A stretch of DNA of 64,000 bases from Plut-88900 sp965116945 (GCA_965116945.1 OZ220734.1:1302001-1366000), one strand, 5' to 3'. Counted from the stretch's first letter, positions 8,002 to 17,313 are shown. The notes: generated from the sequence alone by a model not told the origin. Translations and numbers: made by a program.

Positions 8002-8982
8002 TCATTTGAACGCCGGGATAACCTCCTCAACAAACGCCTGAAGCCCCTCCCAGTCGAAGGGGGCGCGGACGGAGATGTTGACCTGGTCCGCCCCCGACTC
8101 CTGCAGACTCCCGAGCCGCTCTATGGCGTTCTGGGCGGTGCCGAATATCATTCCTTGTTCGAATTCGGCGAGGTAGTCCCGGTCCTTGTCGTATTTCGCA
8201 TCATCGGGGCCCGCCTCCCCCCGACCCCACTTCTCCTCGAATTCCCTACGCTTCCGCTGGGCGGCTTTTTCGTCGGCGCCCATGTAGAAGCCAACGTTAC
8301 AGGTACGGGCGATCTCCGCCGGATCCCGACCCCCTTCTTCACACAGCCTGTTCAAGAGTTCGTTCTTGGACTTGAAGGCGGCGTCGGGGATGTATGTGGC
8401 GTTCCAGCCGTCGGCGTAGCGGGCGACCATGGGCAGGATGCGCCTTTCACCTACGCCCGCTATCCAGAGTCTCGGGGGGTCCTGGACGGGTCGCGGGTAG
8501 ACATGGGCGTTCTCGATCTGGAAGTGCTTGCCCTGGAAGCTGGTTGTTCCGTTGTGGAGCATGGAACGCGTGATCTGGGCGGATTCCTCCAGGATATCCA
8601 TCTGCGTTTTCATAGTGGGTAAATCGAGTCCATAAGCGACGTATTCCGGCCCCCAGGGCCCGTACCCGATGCCCAGCTCCAATCGTCCGTTGCTGACGTG
8701 GTCTATGGTGACGGCGGCCTTGGCCAGGAGTCCCGGGTTCCGGGTCCCGACGCAGAAGACCAGGCACCCGACCCGTACGTTCTTGGTTTCTGCAGCGAGG
8801 GCTGTCATGATGGACACCGCCTCGAAGCAGGAGCCCTTGCCGTCGATAACCGGGGTCTCGTAGAAGTGGTCCCAGACGGACACCCAGTAGAAACCCGAGG
8901 AGTCGGCCATGTGCCAGAGTCGTTTCAGGTCTTCATAGGAGCAGTCCTGGGGACCGGCGTGGATGCCAATTTTCAAGGACAT
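8002..8982 (-). CDS. Luciferase-like monooxygenase (LLM 1), F420/FMN type
   Basis: 326 aa, TIM-barrel of the bacterial luciferase-like superfamily. The N-terminus GIHAGPQDCSYEDL and the GRLELGIGYGPWGPEYVAYG block place it in the F420-dependent-type group with an RPVQDPPRLWIAG motif in mid-protein. Such enzymes use reduced flavin or F420 to oxidise or reduce small organics; the cofactor cannot be settled here. Start ATG 8982 follows GGGGTGAT. It ends the leftward run of five LLM genes and is separated by 31 bp from the next upstream gene. It belongs to the subgroup with LLM 8 and LLM 9 rather than with its immediate neighbours. Confidence 0.85.
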   Translation of the reverse strand: MSLKIGIHAGPQDCSYEDLKRLWHMADSSGFYWVSVWDHFYETPVIDGKGSCFEAVSIMTALAAETKNVRVGCLVFCVGTRNPGLLAKAAVTIDHVSNGRLELGIGYGPWGPEYVAYGLDLPTMKTQMDILEESAQITRSMLHNGTTSFQGKHFQIENAHVYPRPVQDPPRLWIAGVGERRILPMVARYADGWNATYIPDAAFKSKNELLNRLCEEGGRDPAEIARTCNVGFYMGADEKAAQRKRREFEEKWGRGEAGPDDAKYDKDRDYLAEFEQGMIFGTAQNAIERLGSLQESGADQVNISVRAPFDWEGLQAFVEEVIPAFK

Positions 8983-9013
8983 GTGGAGATCACCCCTTTA
9001 CTCAGGCTAAATT

Positions 9014-9943
9014 CTAATCGCGGAAATGAGGCATGACCTCCTTGGCGAAGGTCTCGACGAGAGTGCGGATGTCCCGGGGGTGGCATCCGGGGTCTATGAC
9101 GAAGTTGGTGACGCCAATTTCGGCGAAGGACTCAATGGTCTCGATCATGTCTTCGGGTCGGCCAACCGCGTATCCGGCATCGGGGTTGACGGTGTGGACC
9201 TTGTTCAGCCGGGCCCCGATTTCCCGCTCCGCTGTCCTTATCCCCTCATCCCGGTTACTGGCCAGCGCGCTCCAGGTGAGGAGGCCCCAGCCTATGGCGC
9301 CCGGGTCCCGACCCGCGGCCTCGGCGTGTTCCTGGATGCTGGCCTGGGCCCCCGTGAAGGTCTTGACTGTAGTCTCGGTCGGGAAGAAGCCGTCGCCAAG
9401 TCTACCCGCCCTGCGCAGGACTCCCGGAGGAAAGCCGTTCTGGCCGTTGGCGCCGATCCAGATGGGTACGGGCTCTTGGACGGGCCGGGGACCCATCGTT
9501 AGATCTCGGAAGCTGTAGAACTCTCCGTCGTAGTCGACGTTTTCTCCGGCGAGGAGGCGTCGGGTGATGTCGATGTACTCATCGGAGATGCGGCCGCGTT
9601 TTCGGAAGTCGACCTGGGCAATCTCAAAGTCCCGGGCCACGGCGCCGATGCCAACACCCAGGGTCAACCGACCATCCGAAAGCACGTCCACCGAGGCTGC
9701 ATCCTTGAACATTTGGAAAGGTGATCGGAAGGGCGCCAGGGTAACCGCCGTGCCGAGCCTCACGTTCTTGGTCTCCCGCGCCGCAGCGGCCAGGAGCACG
9801 AAGGCGTCCAGGTAGGGGAGGGTCACGTAGTCCGGGACCCAGAAGTAGTCGTAGCCGAGGTCATCTGCCATCTTGGCGAGTTCAAGGGCCTCGGGGCCCT
9901 CTTCGGTGGGGAAGAATAAGGGGCCAAACTGCAATTTACTCAT
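9014..9943 (-). CDS. Luciferase-like monooxygenase (LLM 2), Mer-like
   Basis: 309 aa. Conserved blocks: DYFWVPDYVTL, LGTAVTLAPFRSPF, DGRLTLGVGIG and RGRISDEYIDITRRLL, the pattern of the methylenetetrahydromethanopterin-reductase-like (Mer-like) half of the superfamily. The GPRPVQEPVPIWIGANG segment lines the active site. It is most like LLM 5 (shared DYxWVPDYVTL and a C-terminal VTNFVIDPGCHPRD-type ending), so the two are probably duplicates flanking the LLM 3/4 pair. Start ATG 9943 overlaps the end of LLM 3 by four bases and has AGGTGA as Shine-Dalgarno, so it is coupled to it. Confidence 0.85.
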   Translation of the reverse strand: MSKLQFGPLFFPTEEGPEALELAKMADDLGYDYFWVPDYVTLPYLDAFVLLAAAARETKNVRLGTAVTLAPFRSPFQMFKDAASVDVLSDGRLTLGVGIGAVARDFEIAQVDFRKRGRISDEYIDITRRLLAGENVDYDGEFYSFRDLTMGPRPVQEPVPIWIGANGQNGFPPGVLRRAGRLGDGFFPTETTVKTFTGAQASIQEHAEAAGRDPGAIGWGLLTWSALASNRDEGIRTAEREIGARLNKVHTVNPDAGYAVGRPEDMIETIESFAEIGVTNFVIDPGCHPRDIRTLVETFAKEVMPHFRD

Positions 9944-10887
9944 GGGGAGTCACCTTTGAAATGTGATACAACTTCTTGGCCGAACTGCTCTGTCTGGGCG
10001 GTGGCCTCTTCGGGATCACAGCAGGGTGCGAGCAGTAGGTGGGAAACCCCGAGGCCCGCAAATTCCTCTACGGTGGCTATGCAGTCCTTCGCAGTCCCGA
10101 GTCCGTAGCATGCGTTGTCTGGCACCTCCCAGCGCACTCCGAGCATATTGGGAATCACCCGGTTAGCAGTAGCCCTGGCCTCTTCACGCGTTGCGTCGAG
10201 ACATGTCCAGATTGTGGAGGCATAGCGGATGGCATCCGGGTCTCGGCCTGCTGCCTCTGCGTAGGCCCGGATCTTCTCCTTGGCGCCGGGATAGTAGCTC
10301 GTGGGAGTGTCGGCGGGGAAGATGAATACGTCGGCGTAGGTCCCTGCACGCTTCAGGGCGGCATCGAATATCTTGCCCGTCCACCGCGCTCCGACCCAGA
10401 TGGGAACGTGGGGCTTCTGCACGGGGTCGGGGGTGAGGGTGAAGTCCTCGAACTGGTAGTACTCGCCGGAGTACGAAACTTTCTTCTCGGTGAATAGCCG
10501 GTATAGGATTTCCAGGCGTTCGTTGGAGATGCGGCCCCGCTCCCTGAGATTGGGTATGCCTTGTATTTCCAGGTCCTTGGGGTGTACTCCCCCGAGGCCC
10601 AGGCCGAGCACCAGCCGCCCGTCGGAGAGGATGTCCGTGGTGATGGCAGCCTTGGCTAGCTGGAATGGACTGCGCAGGGCCAGCCCCGCGACGCCCGTGC
10701 CTAGCTTGATAGTAGAGGTGCGCTGGGCCACGGCTGAGAGGACGGAAAAGGGTTCAAGGGTCGGAATCGCGAGGAATTCGGGCGCCCAGAAAATGCCGTA
10801 GCCCCAGGCCTCGGCGTCCATGCCCTGCCGCACCGGCGAGCGGTCACTTAGCCCGGTGTGGGTGACTCCGAAATCCATAATGGTCAC
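9940..10887 (-). CDS. Luciferase-like monooxygenase (LLM 3), Mer-like
   Basis: 315 aa. Almost block-for-block the same as LLM 4: WGYxIFWAPEFLxIPTxEPF near residue 30, DILSDGRLVLGLGLGG, RGRISNERLEILYRLFTE and the C-terminal LGVSHLLLAPCCDPEEATAQTE. The pair is therefore a recent tandem duplication inside the operon. It overlaps LLM 2 downstream and LLM 4 upstream by four bases each. The CC-D motif near the C-terminus is shared only by these two of the nine. Catalytic chemistry as for the superfamily; the substrate is unknown. Confidence 0.85.
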   Translation of the reverse strand: MTIMDFGVTHTGLSDRSPVRQGMDAEAWGYGIFWAPEFLAIPTLEPFSVLSAVAQRTSTIKLGTGVAGLALRSPFQLAKAAITTDILSDGRLVLGLGLGGVHPKDLEIQGIPNLRERGRISNERLEILYRLFTEKKVSYSGEYYQFEDFTLTPDPVQKPHVPIWVGARWTGKIFDAALKRAGTYADVFIFPADTPTSYYPGAKEKIRAYAEAAGRDPDAIRYASTIWTCLDATREEARATANRVIPNMLGVRWEVPDNACYGLGTAKDCIATVEEFAGLGVSHLLLAPCCDPEEATAQTEQFGQEVVSHFKGDSP

Positions 10888-11834
10888 GAAGCATCACCCG
10901 ACTTGAAGTGCGGTATTACCTCACACCCGAACTCCTCGGTCTGCGCCGTGACCTCTTCGTAATCGCAGCAGGGGTTCATGATGAGGTGCGATACACCCAG
11001 TTCGGCGAACTCCTCCACCGTTGCGATGCAGTCCTCGGGGGTGCCCATGCCGTAGCAGGCATTGTCCGGCACTACCCAGGGCACGCTGAGCATCTCCGGG
11101 ATGATGCGGTTGGCGACTTCAATTGCCTTCTCCCGAGACGGCCCGAGGCACGTCCACATGGTGCTTGCGAAGCCTATGGTGTCCGGGTCCCGACCCGCGG
11201 CTTCGGCGTAGGCCCGGACCCTTTCCTTGCCGTAGGCATAGTAGGAGGTTGGAGTGTCGGCGGGGAAAATGAAGACGTCGGCGTAGGTGCCGGCGCGCTT
11301 GAGGGCAGCATCGGCTATCTTGCCCGTCCACCGTGCCCCGAGCCAGATGGGGACTCGGGGCTTCTGCACGGGGTCGGGACCCAGGGTAAAGTCCTTGAAA
11401 TCATAGTAGTCACCGGAATAGGAAACGATGCGCTCGGTAAAGAGCCTGTAGAGGATTTCGAGGCGCTCATTGGAGATGCGCCCGCGTTCCCTGAGATTGG
11501 GGATGCCTTCGACCTCCAGATCGATGGGAACAAGTCCCCCCAACCCCAGCCCCAACACCAGCCGGCCGTTGGAAAGGATGTCGGTGGTGACTGCGGCCTT
11601 GGCCATCTGGAATGGACTGCGAACGGCCAACCCCGCTATCCCCGTCCCGAGCTTCATGGTCTTGGTGTGCTGGGCGACGGCAGATAGAACCGAAAAGGGT
11701 TCCATCGTTGGAATGCCCAGGAACTCGGGGGCCCAGAAGATGGAGTATCCCCATGCCTCTGCATCGACTCCCTGCAAAGTTACGGGCTTATCGCTGGCGT
11801 CGAAGGGTGTGACGCCGAATTGCATTGCGCTCAC
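10884..11834 (-). CDS. Luciferase-like monooxygenase (LLM 4), Mer-like
   Basis: 316 aa; the closest relative in the window is LLM 3 (see shared motifs there). It carries the PVQKPRVPIWLGARWTGKI active-site block and ends LIMNPCCDYEEVTAQTE. Overlap with LLM 3 is ATGA. Eleven bases separate it from LLM 5 upstream, consistent with one transcript read from the divergent promoter region near 12,820. Two differences from LLM 3 (MEPF for LEPF, LVPIDLEVEG for VHPKDLEIQG) fall near the barrel entrance, so substrate range may differ. Confidence 0.85.
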   Translation of the reverse strand: MSAMQFGVTPFDASDKPVTLQGVDAEAWGYSIFWAPEFLGIPTMEPFSVLSAVAQHTKTMKLGTGIAGLAVRSPFQMAKAAVTTDILSNGRLVLGLGLGGLVPIDLEVEGIPNLRERGRISNERLEILYRLFTERIVSYSGDYYDFKDFTLGPDPVQKPRVPIWLGARWTGKIADAALKRAGTYADVFIFPADTPTSYYAYGKERVRAYAEAAGRDPDTIGFASTMWTCLGPSREKAIEVANRIIPEMLSVPWVVPDNACYGMGTPEDCIATVEEFAELGVSHLIMNPCCDYEEVTAQTEEFGCEVIPHFKSGDAS

Positions 11835-11845
11835 GACAACTTTCC

Positions 11846-12778
11846 CTACCTGAAGTGGGGTACAACCTCCCTGGCGAATGTCTCAAACATCTCCAGCATG
11901 TCCCCGGGAGCGCAGGCCGGGTCCACAACGAAATTGGTGACACCGATGTCCACGTATCCCTGGAGGGTCTCGGCCATCTCCTCCGGAGTCCCGAGAATGT
12001 ACCCGTTGTCTGCCTGCACGTCCCACTCCGATTCCAGCCGCTTGCTTATCTCCCGGCTGGCGGTCTGTCGTGCCTCTTCTTTGGAGCTTCCCCCGCAAGT
12101 CCATGCGAGCAGCCCCCATTGGATGGCGTCCGGGTTCCGACCCAACTCTGCCGCCCTGGCACGAATCCGCTCCTGGACTTTCTTGAACTCTTCTATTGGG
12201 GCGTCGGCGGGGTAGAAGCCGTCGCCGTAGCGGGCGGCGCGGTCTACGACTCCCTGCGGAAAGCCGTTGTTCCAGATGGAGCCGACCCAGATGGGCACGC
12301 CGGGCTGCTGCAGGGGTCTGGGTTCTACGGTCAGGTTATCGAAGGAGTAGTAGTGGCCGCGATGGCTGACGTTCGTTTCGTTGAGGAGGCGTCGGGTGAC
12401 ATGAAGGGTCTCGTTGGAGATGCGGCCGCGTTTTCGCATGTCGACCTGGGCGACGTCAAAGTCCCGGGGCACGGCGCCCCCAATCCCCACTCCCAGTGTG
12501 AACCGGCCGCCGGACAGCACGTCCACGGTCGCCGATGCCTTGGCCAGCTGGAAGGGCGTCCTGAAAGGCACAACCACAACCGCCGTGCCCAGCTTGATGG
12601 AGGTGGTCCGCTGCCCCACCGCCGACAGCAGGACGAAGGCGTCCATAGGGCTGAGGGTCACGTAGTCCGGGACCCAGTAGTAGTCGTAGCCCCACTCTTC
12701 CGCCTTTTCGGCGAATTCCACGGGGCCGATGTACTGTTCCATTGTTGTGTACAGGGGGCCGAATTCGACTTTAGGCAT
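11846..12778 (-). CDS. Luciferase-like monooxygenase (LLM 5), Mer-like
   Basis: 310 aa from ATG 12778. A longer frame to 12907 exists, but LLM 7 starts with the same MPKVxFGPxYT and the extra 43 residues (with RPRLHPFRLS) overlap the divergent promoter, so the inner start is preferred; AGAGG lies 9 nt before it. Conserved blocks: DYYWVPDYVTLSPMDAF, LGTAVVVVPFRTPF, GGRFTLGVGIGGAV, and EPRPLQQPGVPIWVG. First gene of the five-gene leftward LLM operon, divergent from the aminotransferase. Cofactor FMN or F420; substrate unknown. Confidence 0.85.
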   Translation of the reverse strand: MPKVEFGPLYTTMEQYIGPVEFAEKAEEWGYDYYWVPDYVTLSPMDAFVLLSAVGQRTTSIKLGTAVVVVPFRTPFQLAKASATVDVLSGGRFTLGVGIGGAVPRDFDVAQVDMRKRGRISNETLHVTRRLLNETNVSHRGHYYSFDNLTVEPRPLQQPGVPIWVGSIWNNGFPQGVVDRAARYGDGFYPADAPIEEFKKVQERIRARAAELGRNPDAIQWGLLAWTCGGSSKEEARQTASREISKRLESEWDVQADNGYILGTPEEMAETLQGYVDIGVTNFVVDPACAPGDMLEMFETFAREVVPHFR

Positions 12779-12818
12779 GGCGCAAACCTCTTGGGGGAAC
12801 TGCAGTGGGCCGGGGGTC

Positions 12819-12824
12819 ATTCTA
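12819..12824 (-). promoter_or_regulatory. -10 box (TAGAAT) of the five-LLM operon
   Basis: TAGAAT on the minus strand 40 nt before the LLM 5 start codon, in the 134-bp region divergent with the aminotransferase. Confidence 0.4.
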
Positions 12825-12859
12825 GCGGAAAGGCGGAATGGATGTAACCTTGGCCGTGA

Positions 12860-12865
12860 TATAAT
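12860..12865 (+). promoter_or_regulatory. -10 box (TATAAT) of the aminotransferase gene
   Basis: GATATAATC about 47 nt before the aminotransferase ATG, followed by a distinct Shine-Dalgarno (GGGAGGAG). No strong -35. Confidence 0.5.
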
Positions 12866-12912
12866 CACCGCCTGTAAATTGCCGCTTATTCGTCCCGGGA
12901 GGAGCACCGAAA

Positions 12913-14076
12913 ATGAAACTGGCCTCGAGAATGAGCAACCTGGGGACCGAGACCGCGTTCGAGGTCCTGGTCAAGGCCAACGCCCTGGCGGCCACGGGTG
13001 TCGACGTTGTGCATCTGGAGTTGGGCGAACCCGACTTCGATACGCCCGGCCACATCATCGGAGCTGCGAAGGACGCCCTGGACGGGGGTTTCACCCACTA
13101 CGGCCCCGCAGCCGGTCTCCCCGACGTACGGGCCGCCGTGGCGAAACACACGTCCGAGACTCGGGGGATTGATGTTTCCCCAGACTCCATCATCATGACA
13201 CCGGGCGCCAAGCCCATCATGTATTTCCTCCTGACAGCCCTGGTTGAAGAGGGAGACGAGGTTATCTACCCGAACCCCGGCTTCCCGATCTACGAATCGA
13301 TGATCAAGTTCACAGGGGCCACGCCCGTGCCCATGCGCCTGTACGAGGAAGATGGTTTTAAGCCCGACCTTGACGAGGTGAGAAAGTCCATAACCTCCCG
13401 GACCCGGCTCATCATCCTCAATTCACCGCACAATCCAACAGGCGGGATGATGGATAAAGAGGACCTGGAAGCCGTTGCCGAGATGGCCAGGGAGAATGAC
13501 ATCCTGGTCCTCTCCGATGAGATGTACAGGGACATAATCTACGACAGCACCCACACCAGCATCGCCGAGCTTCCGGACATGCTGGAGCGGTCAATAATCC
13601 TAGACGGGTTTTCCAAGACCTACGCCATGACCGGGTGGAGGCTCGGGTACGGGGTATTCCCGCAGGAGTTGGTGCCCCACGTGTCCAAGCTGATGGTGAA
13701 CAGCGTCTCCTGTACAGCGCCTTTCGTACAGAAGGCTGGAATCGCTGCCCTGGAGGGTTCGAAGGAAGAGCCCCAGCAGATGGTGGCCGAGTTCCGCAGG
13801 CGCAGGGACATGACCTGTGACGCCCTGAACGAGATCGATGGCATCCGGTGCGTAAAGCCCGAGGGCGCGTTCTACCTGTTCCCCAACGTGTCCGACCTGG
13901 GCCTCTCGGCGCAGGAATTCGGCGACCGGCTGCTCTACGAAAACGGGGTGGCGGTATTGCCGGGCATCTCCTTCGGGGCATACGGAGAAGGATTCGTACG
14001 GATATCTTTCGCCACGAGCATGGAGAACCTGGAGAAGGGTGTCGAGGGGATCAGGAAGTTCGTGGCGAACCTGTAG
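12913..14076 (+). CDS. Class I/II PLP-dependent aminotransferase
   Basis: 387 aa, fold type I. The PLP-binding Lys is in GFSKTYAMTGWRLGY; LSDEMYRDIIYD holds the Asp that pairs with the pyridine nitrogen, and NSPHNPTGG is the substrate-carboxylate loop. It resembles aspartate/aromatic/alanine aminotransferases of the AspC-like I-gamma group, acting in the cytoplasm on an amino acid with 2-oxoglutarate. The start ATG is preceded by GGGAGGAG. It sits inside the monooxygenase island, so it may handle nitrogenous intermediates, but this is inference from position only. A strong terminator follows. Confidence 0.9.
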   Translation: MKLASRMSNLGTETAFEVLVKANALAATGVDVVHLELGEPDFDTPGHIIGAAKDALDGGFTHYGPAAGLPDVRAAVAKHTSETRGIDVSPDSIIMTPGAKPIMYFLLTALVEEGDEVIYPNPGFPIYESMIKFTGATPVPMRLYEEDGFKPDLDEVRKSITSRTRLIILNSPHNPTGGMMDKEDLEAVAEMARENDILVLSDEMYRDIIYDSTHTSIAELPDMLERSIILDGFSKTYAMTGWRLGYGVFPQELVPHVSKLMVNSVSCTAPFVQKAGIAALEGSKEEPQQMVAEFRRRRDMTCDALNEIDGIRCVKPEGAFYLFPNVSDLGLSAQEFGDRLLYENGVAVLPGISFGAYGEGFVRISFATSMENLEKGVEGIRKFVANL

Positions 14077-14115
14077 GAGCAGTGCGTCGGCTGCAGACTG
14101 AAATCACTGACAAAA

Positions 14116-14149
14116 ACGAAGGGGCTGGCACCCAGTGCCAGCCCCTTTC
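14116..14149 (+). terminator. Terminator after the aminotransferase
   Basis: Ten-bp perfect stem (GGGGCTGGCA / TGCCAGCCCC) with loop CCCAG, preceded by A-rich and followed by TTTCTGATTTT. It can work for + strand transcription. Confidence 0.85.
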
Positions 14150-14295
14150 TGATTTTGTAGCGTAAGTCGTTTGATGTATCAGTTTGCTAGCCGCTTTTTG
14201 TGGCTTGCAAAGCGCATTGAAACTCTCAGCGCCATGCCCTAGATTTTCCGAAAGGCTTGGAAAGAGATCCCAATTGACAGGCCTTATACCCAGGG

Positions 14296-14301
14296 GATAA
14301 T
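14296..14301 (+). promoter_or_regulatory. -10 box for leaderless LLM 6
   Basis: GATAAT followed by TGCAAG and then the ATG of LLM 6; no Shine-Dalgarno in between. Expected +1 at or beside the start codon. Confidence 0.5.
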
Positions 14302-14307
14302 TGCAAG

Positions 14308-15243
14308 ATGAAATTCGGGATAATGCACTCTCACATAAACGATCCCGTGGAAGCGGTGGATATCGCCGTGCGGGCCGAGAACGCGGGCTTCGACTCCTTC
14401 TGGACAACGGATTTTGCCCTCGGCGGCTCCCCCGAACCATTGACCCTTCTCGCCGCCGCTTCCCAGAAGACCGAAAGGATAACGTTGGCCACGGCCGTGG
14501 TGGTGCTTCCATACAGGCATCCGGTGATGCTTGCAAAGGCAGCAGCTACGGTGGACGTCCTTACCGGTGGGCGGTTCATCCTGGGGCTGGGGCTGGGGAG
14601 CAACAAGAGAGAATTTGACAACCTGGACCTGGACATTCACGAACGCGGCAAAATGGCTGACGAAAAGCTGATGTTGCTGCGCAGGCTGTTATCGGGGGAA
14701 AATGTCAGCTATAACGGAAACTATCATCGGTTGGACTCGGTGGAGGTAGGCCCGACGCCCTTGCAACGCCCTCACCCTCCTATCTGGACGGGCCCGTTAT
14801 GGAAAACGGGGCTGGTGGAGTCGACCCTAGTGCGGGCGGGAAGGTTGGCGGACGGGTTCGTGCCGACCCTGGTCCCAGCATCCGAATACGGCCCCGTGCG
14901 GGAAAGGGTTCGCGCCTACGCAATGGGTGCAAAGAGAGACCCTGACGCCATCGAGTTTGGTACGGTGCTGTGGTTCAACCTGGATGACGACCCGGAACGC
15001 GCCTGGAAGACCCTGGAGGCGGAATCCAACCGACGTCGGAGCCACACGGCGGCGGTGCGGGGGGAGGCTAACGTGTCGGGTCGGGCGGAGGATTGCGCTG
15101 AGGGGATACAGGCATACGTAGACGCGGGAGTTACCCACTTCGTGCTGAATGCCGGGGTGACCCCCGAACGGATGATGGAGCAGTACGAGCGGTTCGCCCG
15201 GGATGTGCTGCCATTGGTCAGGAGTATTACACCTTCCGGATAG
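14308..15243 (+). CDS. Luciferase-like monooxygenase (LLM 6), Mer-like
   Basis: 311 aa, the only LLM of the nine on the + strand. Motifs: FGIMHSHINDPVEAVDIAV at the N-terminus, LATAVVVLPYRHPV, GGRFILGLGLGSNKREF, and RPHPPIWTGPLWKTG. The C-terminus (GVTHFVLNAGVTPERMMEQYERFA) resembles LLM 7 (GVTHFILDSASPAEEIVEQYERAA), with which it is convergent. The start has no Shine-Dalgarno but a GATAAT box 6 nt upstream, so the message may be leaderless. It stands alone between the aminotransferase terminator and LLM 7. Confidence 0.85.
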   Translation: MKFGIMHSHINDPVEAVDIAVRAENAGFDSFWTTDFALGGSPEPLTLLAAASQKTERITLATAVVVLPYRHPVMLAKAAATVDVLTGGRFILGLGLGSNKREFDNLDLDIHERGKMADEKLMLLRRLLSGENVSYNGNYHRLDSVEVGPTPLQRPHPPIWTGPLWKTGLVESTLVRAGRLADGFVPTLVPASEYGPVRERVRAYAMGAKRDPDAIEFGTVLWFNLDDDPERAWKTLEAESNRRRSHTAAVRGEANVSGRAEDCAEGIQAYVDAGVTHFVLNAGVTPERMMEQYERFARDVLPLVRSITPSG

Positions 15244-15332
15244 ACGCCTATCCCATTGCAACGTTGTTGACCGGAGAGGGGACGGGTCCCTGCTTGGCAG
15301 GAATGGCAAGTTAAGGGGTCGGCGGGAGAAGA

Positions 15333-16262
15333 CTACCGGAAGTGCGGCACAATCTCCTTGGCGGCCCGTTCGTATTGTTCTACGATTTCCTCCGCCGGGG
15401 AGGCTGAGTCCAGTATGAAGTGCGTGACCCCTATGTCCACGTAGGCCTGTATGGCCTCTATGCACTCGTCGACCGTACCTGCCGCCGCCGCCCGACCGTG
15501 CACCAGCGGGTAGTCCCTGTCCAGCCTGTCGGCCAGCTCCGCGAAACCCTTGCGTTCAGCATATTCCCGGGAGTCTTCCATGATGATGAAGATGAATATG
15601 CCCCATTCGATCTGGGACGGGTCCCGGCCTGCCTCTTCGGCGTAGCGGGAGATGCGGTCCATGGCGTCCTTGTATTGTTCGATGCTGGCCTCGGTGGGGA
15701 TGAATCCGTCACCGTAGCGGCCCGTGCGTCGGAGGGCGCCCTCGGCCCAGCCGTTCCCGCAATGTGCGCCGAGCCACAACGGTATCCGAGGCTTGCTCAC
15801 GGAGGGCGGGCCGATTGCCACGTCCTCGAATGAATGGAAGCGTCCGTGGTGTGTGACGGTCTCGCCGTCGAGGATACGGGACATGATGTCCAGCCTCTCG
15901 TCGGAGACCCGACCCCTGTACTTGATGTCCAGGCCCATCACTTCAAACTCCCGCGGATTCGCCCCGATCCCCACCCCCAGCAGCAGCCTCCCATTGGAGA
16001 GCACGTCCACGGACAGCGCCGACTTGGAAAGGACCAGCGGGTCCTTGTACGGAAGCACCATAACGGCTGTGCCCAGCTCTATCCTGGAGGTTTTCTGAGC
16101 CGCTGCCCCCAGGACAATCAGCGCGTCCAATCTAGGCTTTAGTATGTAGTCGGGGACCCAGAAGGAGTCGTAGTCCCAGGACTCGGACTTCTGCGCCAGT
16201 TCTACGGGGCCCATAAGGTCCTCTATGCGGGTGTAGATCGGGCCGAACTTCACTTTTGGCAT
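15333..16262 (-). CDS. Luciferase-like monooxygenase (LLM 7), Mer-like
   Basis: 309 aa from ATG 16262. The frame opens at 16283, but the inner start has GGAGGAC five bases before it and matches LLM 5 (MPKVxFGPIY). Blocks: DSFWVPDYILKPRLDA, LGTAVMVLPYKDPL, NGRLLLGVGIGANPREFEV, and SKPRIPLWLGAH. It is similar to LLM 2 and 5. Seventy bases separate it from LLM 8 upstream, so the genes may share a transcript beginning near LLM 9. Cofactor and substrate not determinable. Confidence 0.85.
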   Translation of the reverse strand: MPKVKFGPIYTRIEDLMGPVELAQKSESWDYDSFWVPDYILKPRLDALIVLGAAAQKTSRIELGTAVMVLPYKDPLVLSKSALSVDVLSNGRLLLGVGIGANPREFEVMGLDIKYRGRVSDERLDIMSRILDGETVTHHGRFHSFEDVAIGPPSVSKPRIPLWLGAHCGNGWAEGALRRTGRYGDGFIPTEASIEQYKDAMDRISRYAEEAGRDPSQIEWGIFIFIIMEDSREYAERKGFAELADRLDRDYPLVHGRAAAAGTVDECIEAIQAYVDIGVTHFILDSASPAEEIVEQYERAAKEIVPHFR

Positions 16263-16332
16263 GGTGTCCTCCGGTATCTGCATCGGAATAGGGCGACCGG
16301 CCGGGCCACCCGGCGGGAATGGTGTAATTATT

Positions 16333-17283
16333 CTACCTGAAGAGGGGAATCACCTCTTTGGCGAATTGCTCGACGGCGTTGTAGGGGTATGGTGGATAGA
16401 GGTTCATGATTACCTGGTCGACGCCGATGTCAGCGCGGGCTTGCACCCATTCGCGCCAATCGTCCACATTGCCAGTCATGGCCTGACTCTGGCCTCGGAG
16501 GAGCATACCGGGCTGTTCGGCGGCGACCCTGGCCAGGAATTCATCGTAGTCCTTCTGCCGCTCGGGAGGTACGAACTGAACGAGGACAGTCTTCTTGATA
16601 TCGTCAGAATCTCGGCCTGCGTCGACGCAATGCTGGCGCAGCACGTCGAACTTGTGGGCGACGAGTTCGGGGCTGCCGTATACGTTCATCTGGTCGGCGT
16701 GTCGGGCCACGGCGCGAAGGGTTAGCTTTTCGCCTCCTCCGGCGATCATGATAGGAGGGTGAGGCTTCTGCGCGGGCTTCGGGTTGAAGGGAGCGTTCTC
16801 CAGGGTGAAATGGCGTCCGTGAAATGTGACGGGATCGGGGGACTGCCACAAGAGCTTGGACAACTGAATCGTCTCCTCCATCTGGGCTACTCTATCGCCG
16901 ATCGAATCAAAGGGGATGCCATAGGCACGGTGTTCCTCTACAGCCCACCCCGCCCCTATGCCGTAGGTAAGCCTGCCGTTGCTCATGATGTCAACCGTGG
17001 CCGCTATCTTGGCAAGCATGACGGGATGCCGGTAGGTGTGGTCGCAAACCAGGGGCCCGATTGGAATGTCACGGGTGAAGGTGGTCACGGCGGAGAGCAG
17101 GCTCCAGCATTCCAGCACGGGGCCGTGCGACAGGTCGGCGTCTGAGGGAGTCATGACGTCGGCGACCCAGAGATGATCAAAGCTCAGGGCCTCGATGGTC
17201 TCGCACATGCGGCGGAACTCGGGCCAGGTGGTGTAGGAAGCGGCTACAAGACAGCCAAATTCCATGCGCTTGCTGGGTGTCAT
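16333..17283 (-). CDS. Luciferase-like monooxygenase (LLM 8)
   Basis: 316 aa. It forms a subgroup with LLM 9: both show TWPEFxR/TWPEIEE near residue 20, SLLSAVTTFTRD or AILGAFARMTRN, NGRLTYGIGAGWAVEEHRAYG or the GIGAGWFEMEHTAYN equivalent, and PAQKPHPPIMIAGGGEKLTL. The GAGW block with a following Glu-His is typical of the F420-type TIGR-class LLMs. It lies 30 bp downstream of the M24 gene; LLM 9, M24, LLM 8 run in the same direction with short gaps, so the M24 protein and the two related oxygenases are probably one operon. Confidence 0.85.
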   Translation of the reverse strand: MTPSKRMEFGCLVAASYTTWPEFRRMCETIEALSFDHLWVADVMTPSDADLSHGPVLECWSLLSAVTTFTRDIPIGPLVCDHTYRHPVMLAKIAATVDIMSNGRLTYGIGAGWAVEEHRAYGIPFDSIGDRVAQMEETIQLSKLLWQSPDPVTFHGRHFTLENAPFNPKPAQKPHPPIMIAGGGEKLTLRAVARHADQMNVYGSPELVAHKFDVLRQHCVDAGRDSDDIKKTVLVQFVPPERQKDYDEFLARVAAEQPGMLLRGQSQAMTGNVDDWREWVQARADIGVDQVIMNLYPPYPYNAVEQFAKEVIPLFR

Positions 17284-17313
17284 GCCCCGGCCTCTCGACG
17301 CCGGAGCGTAAGG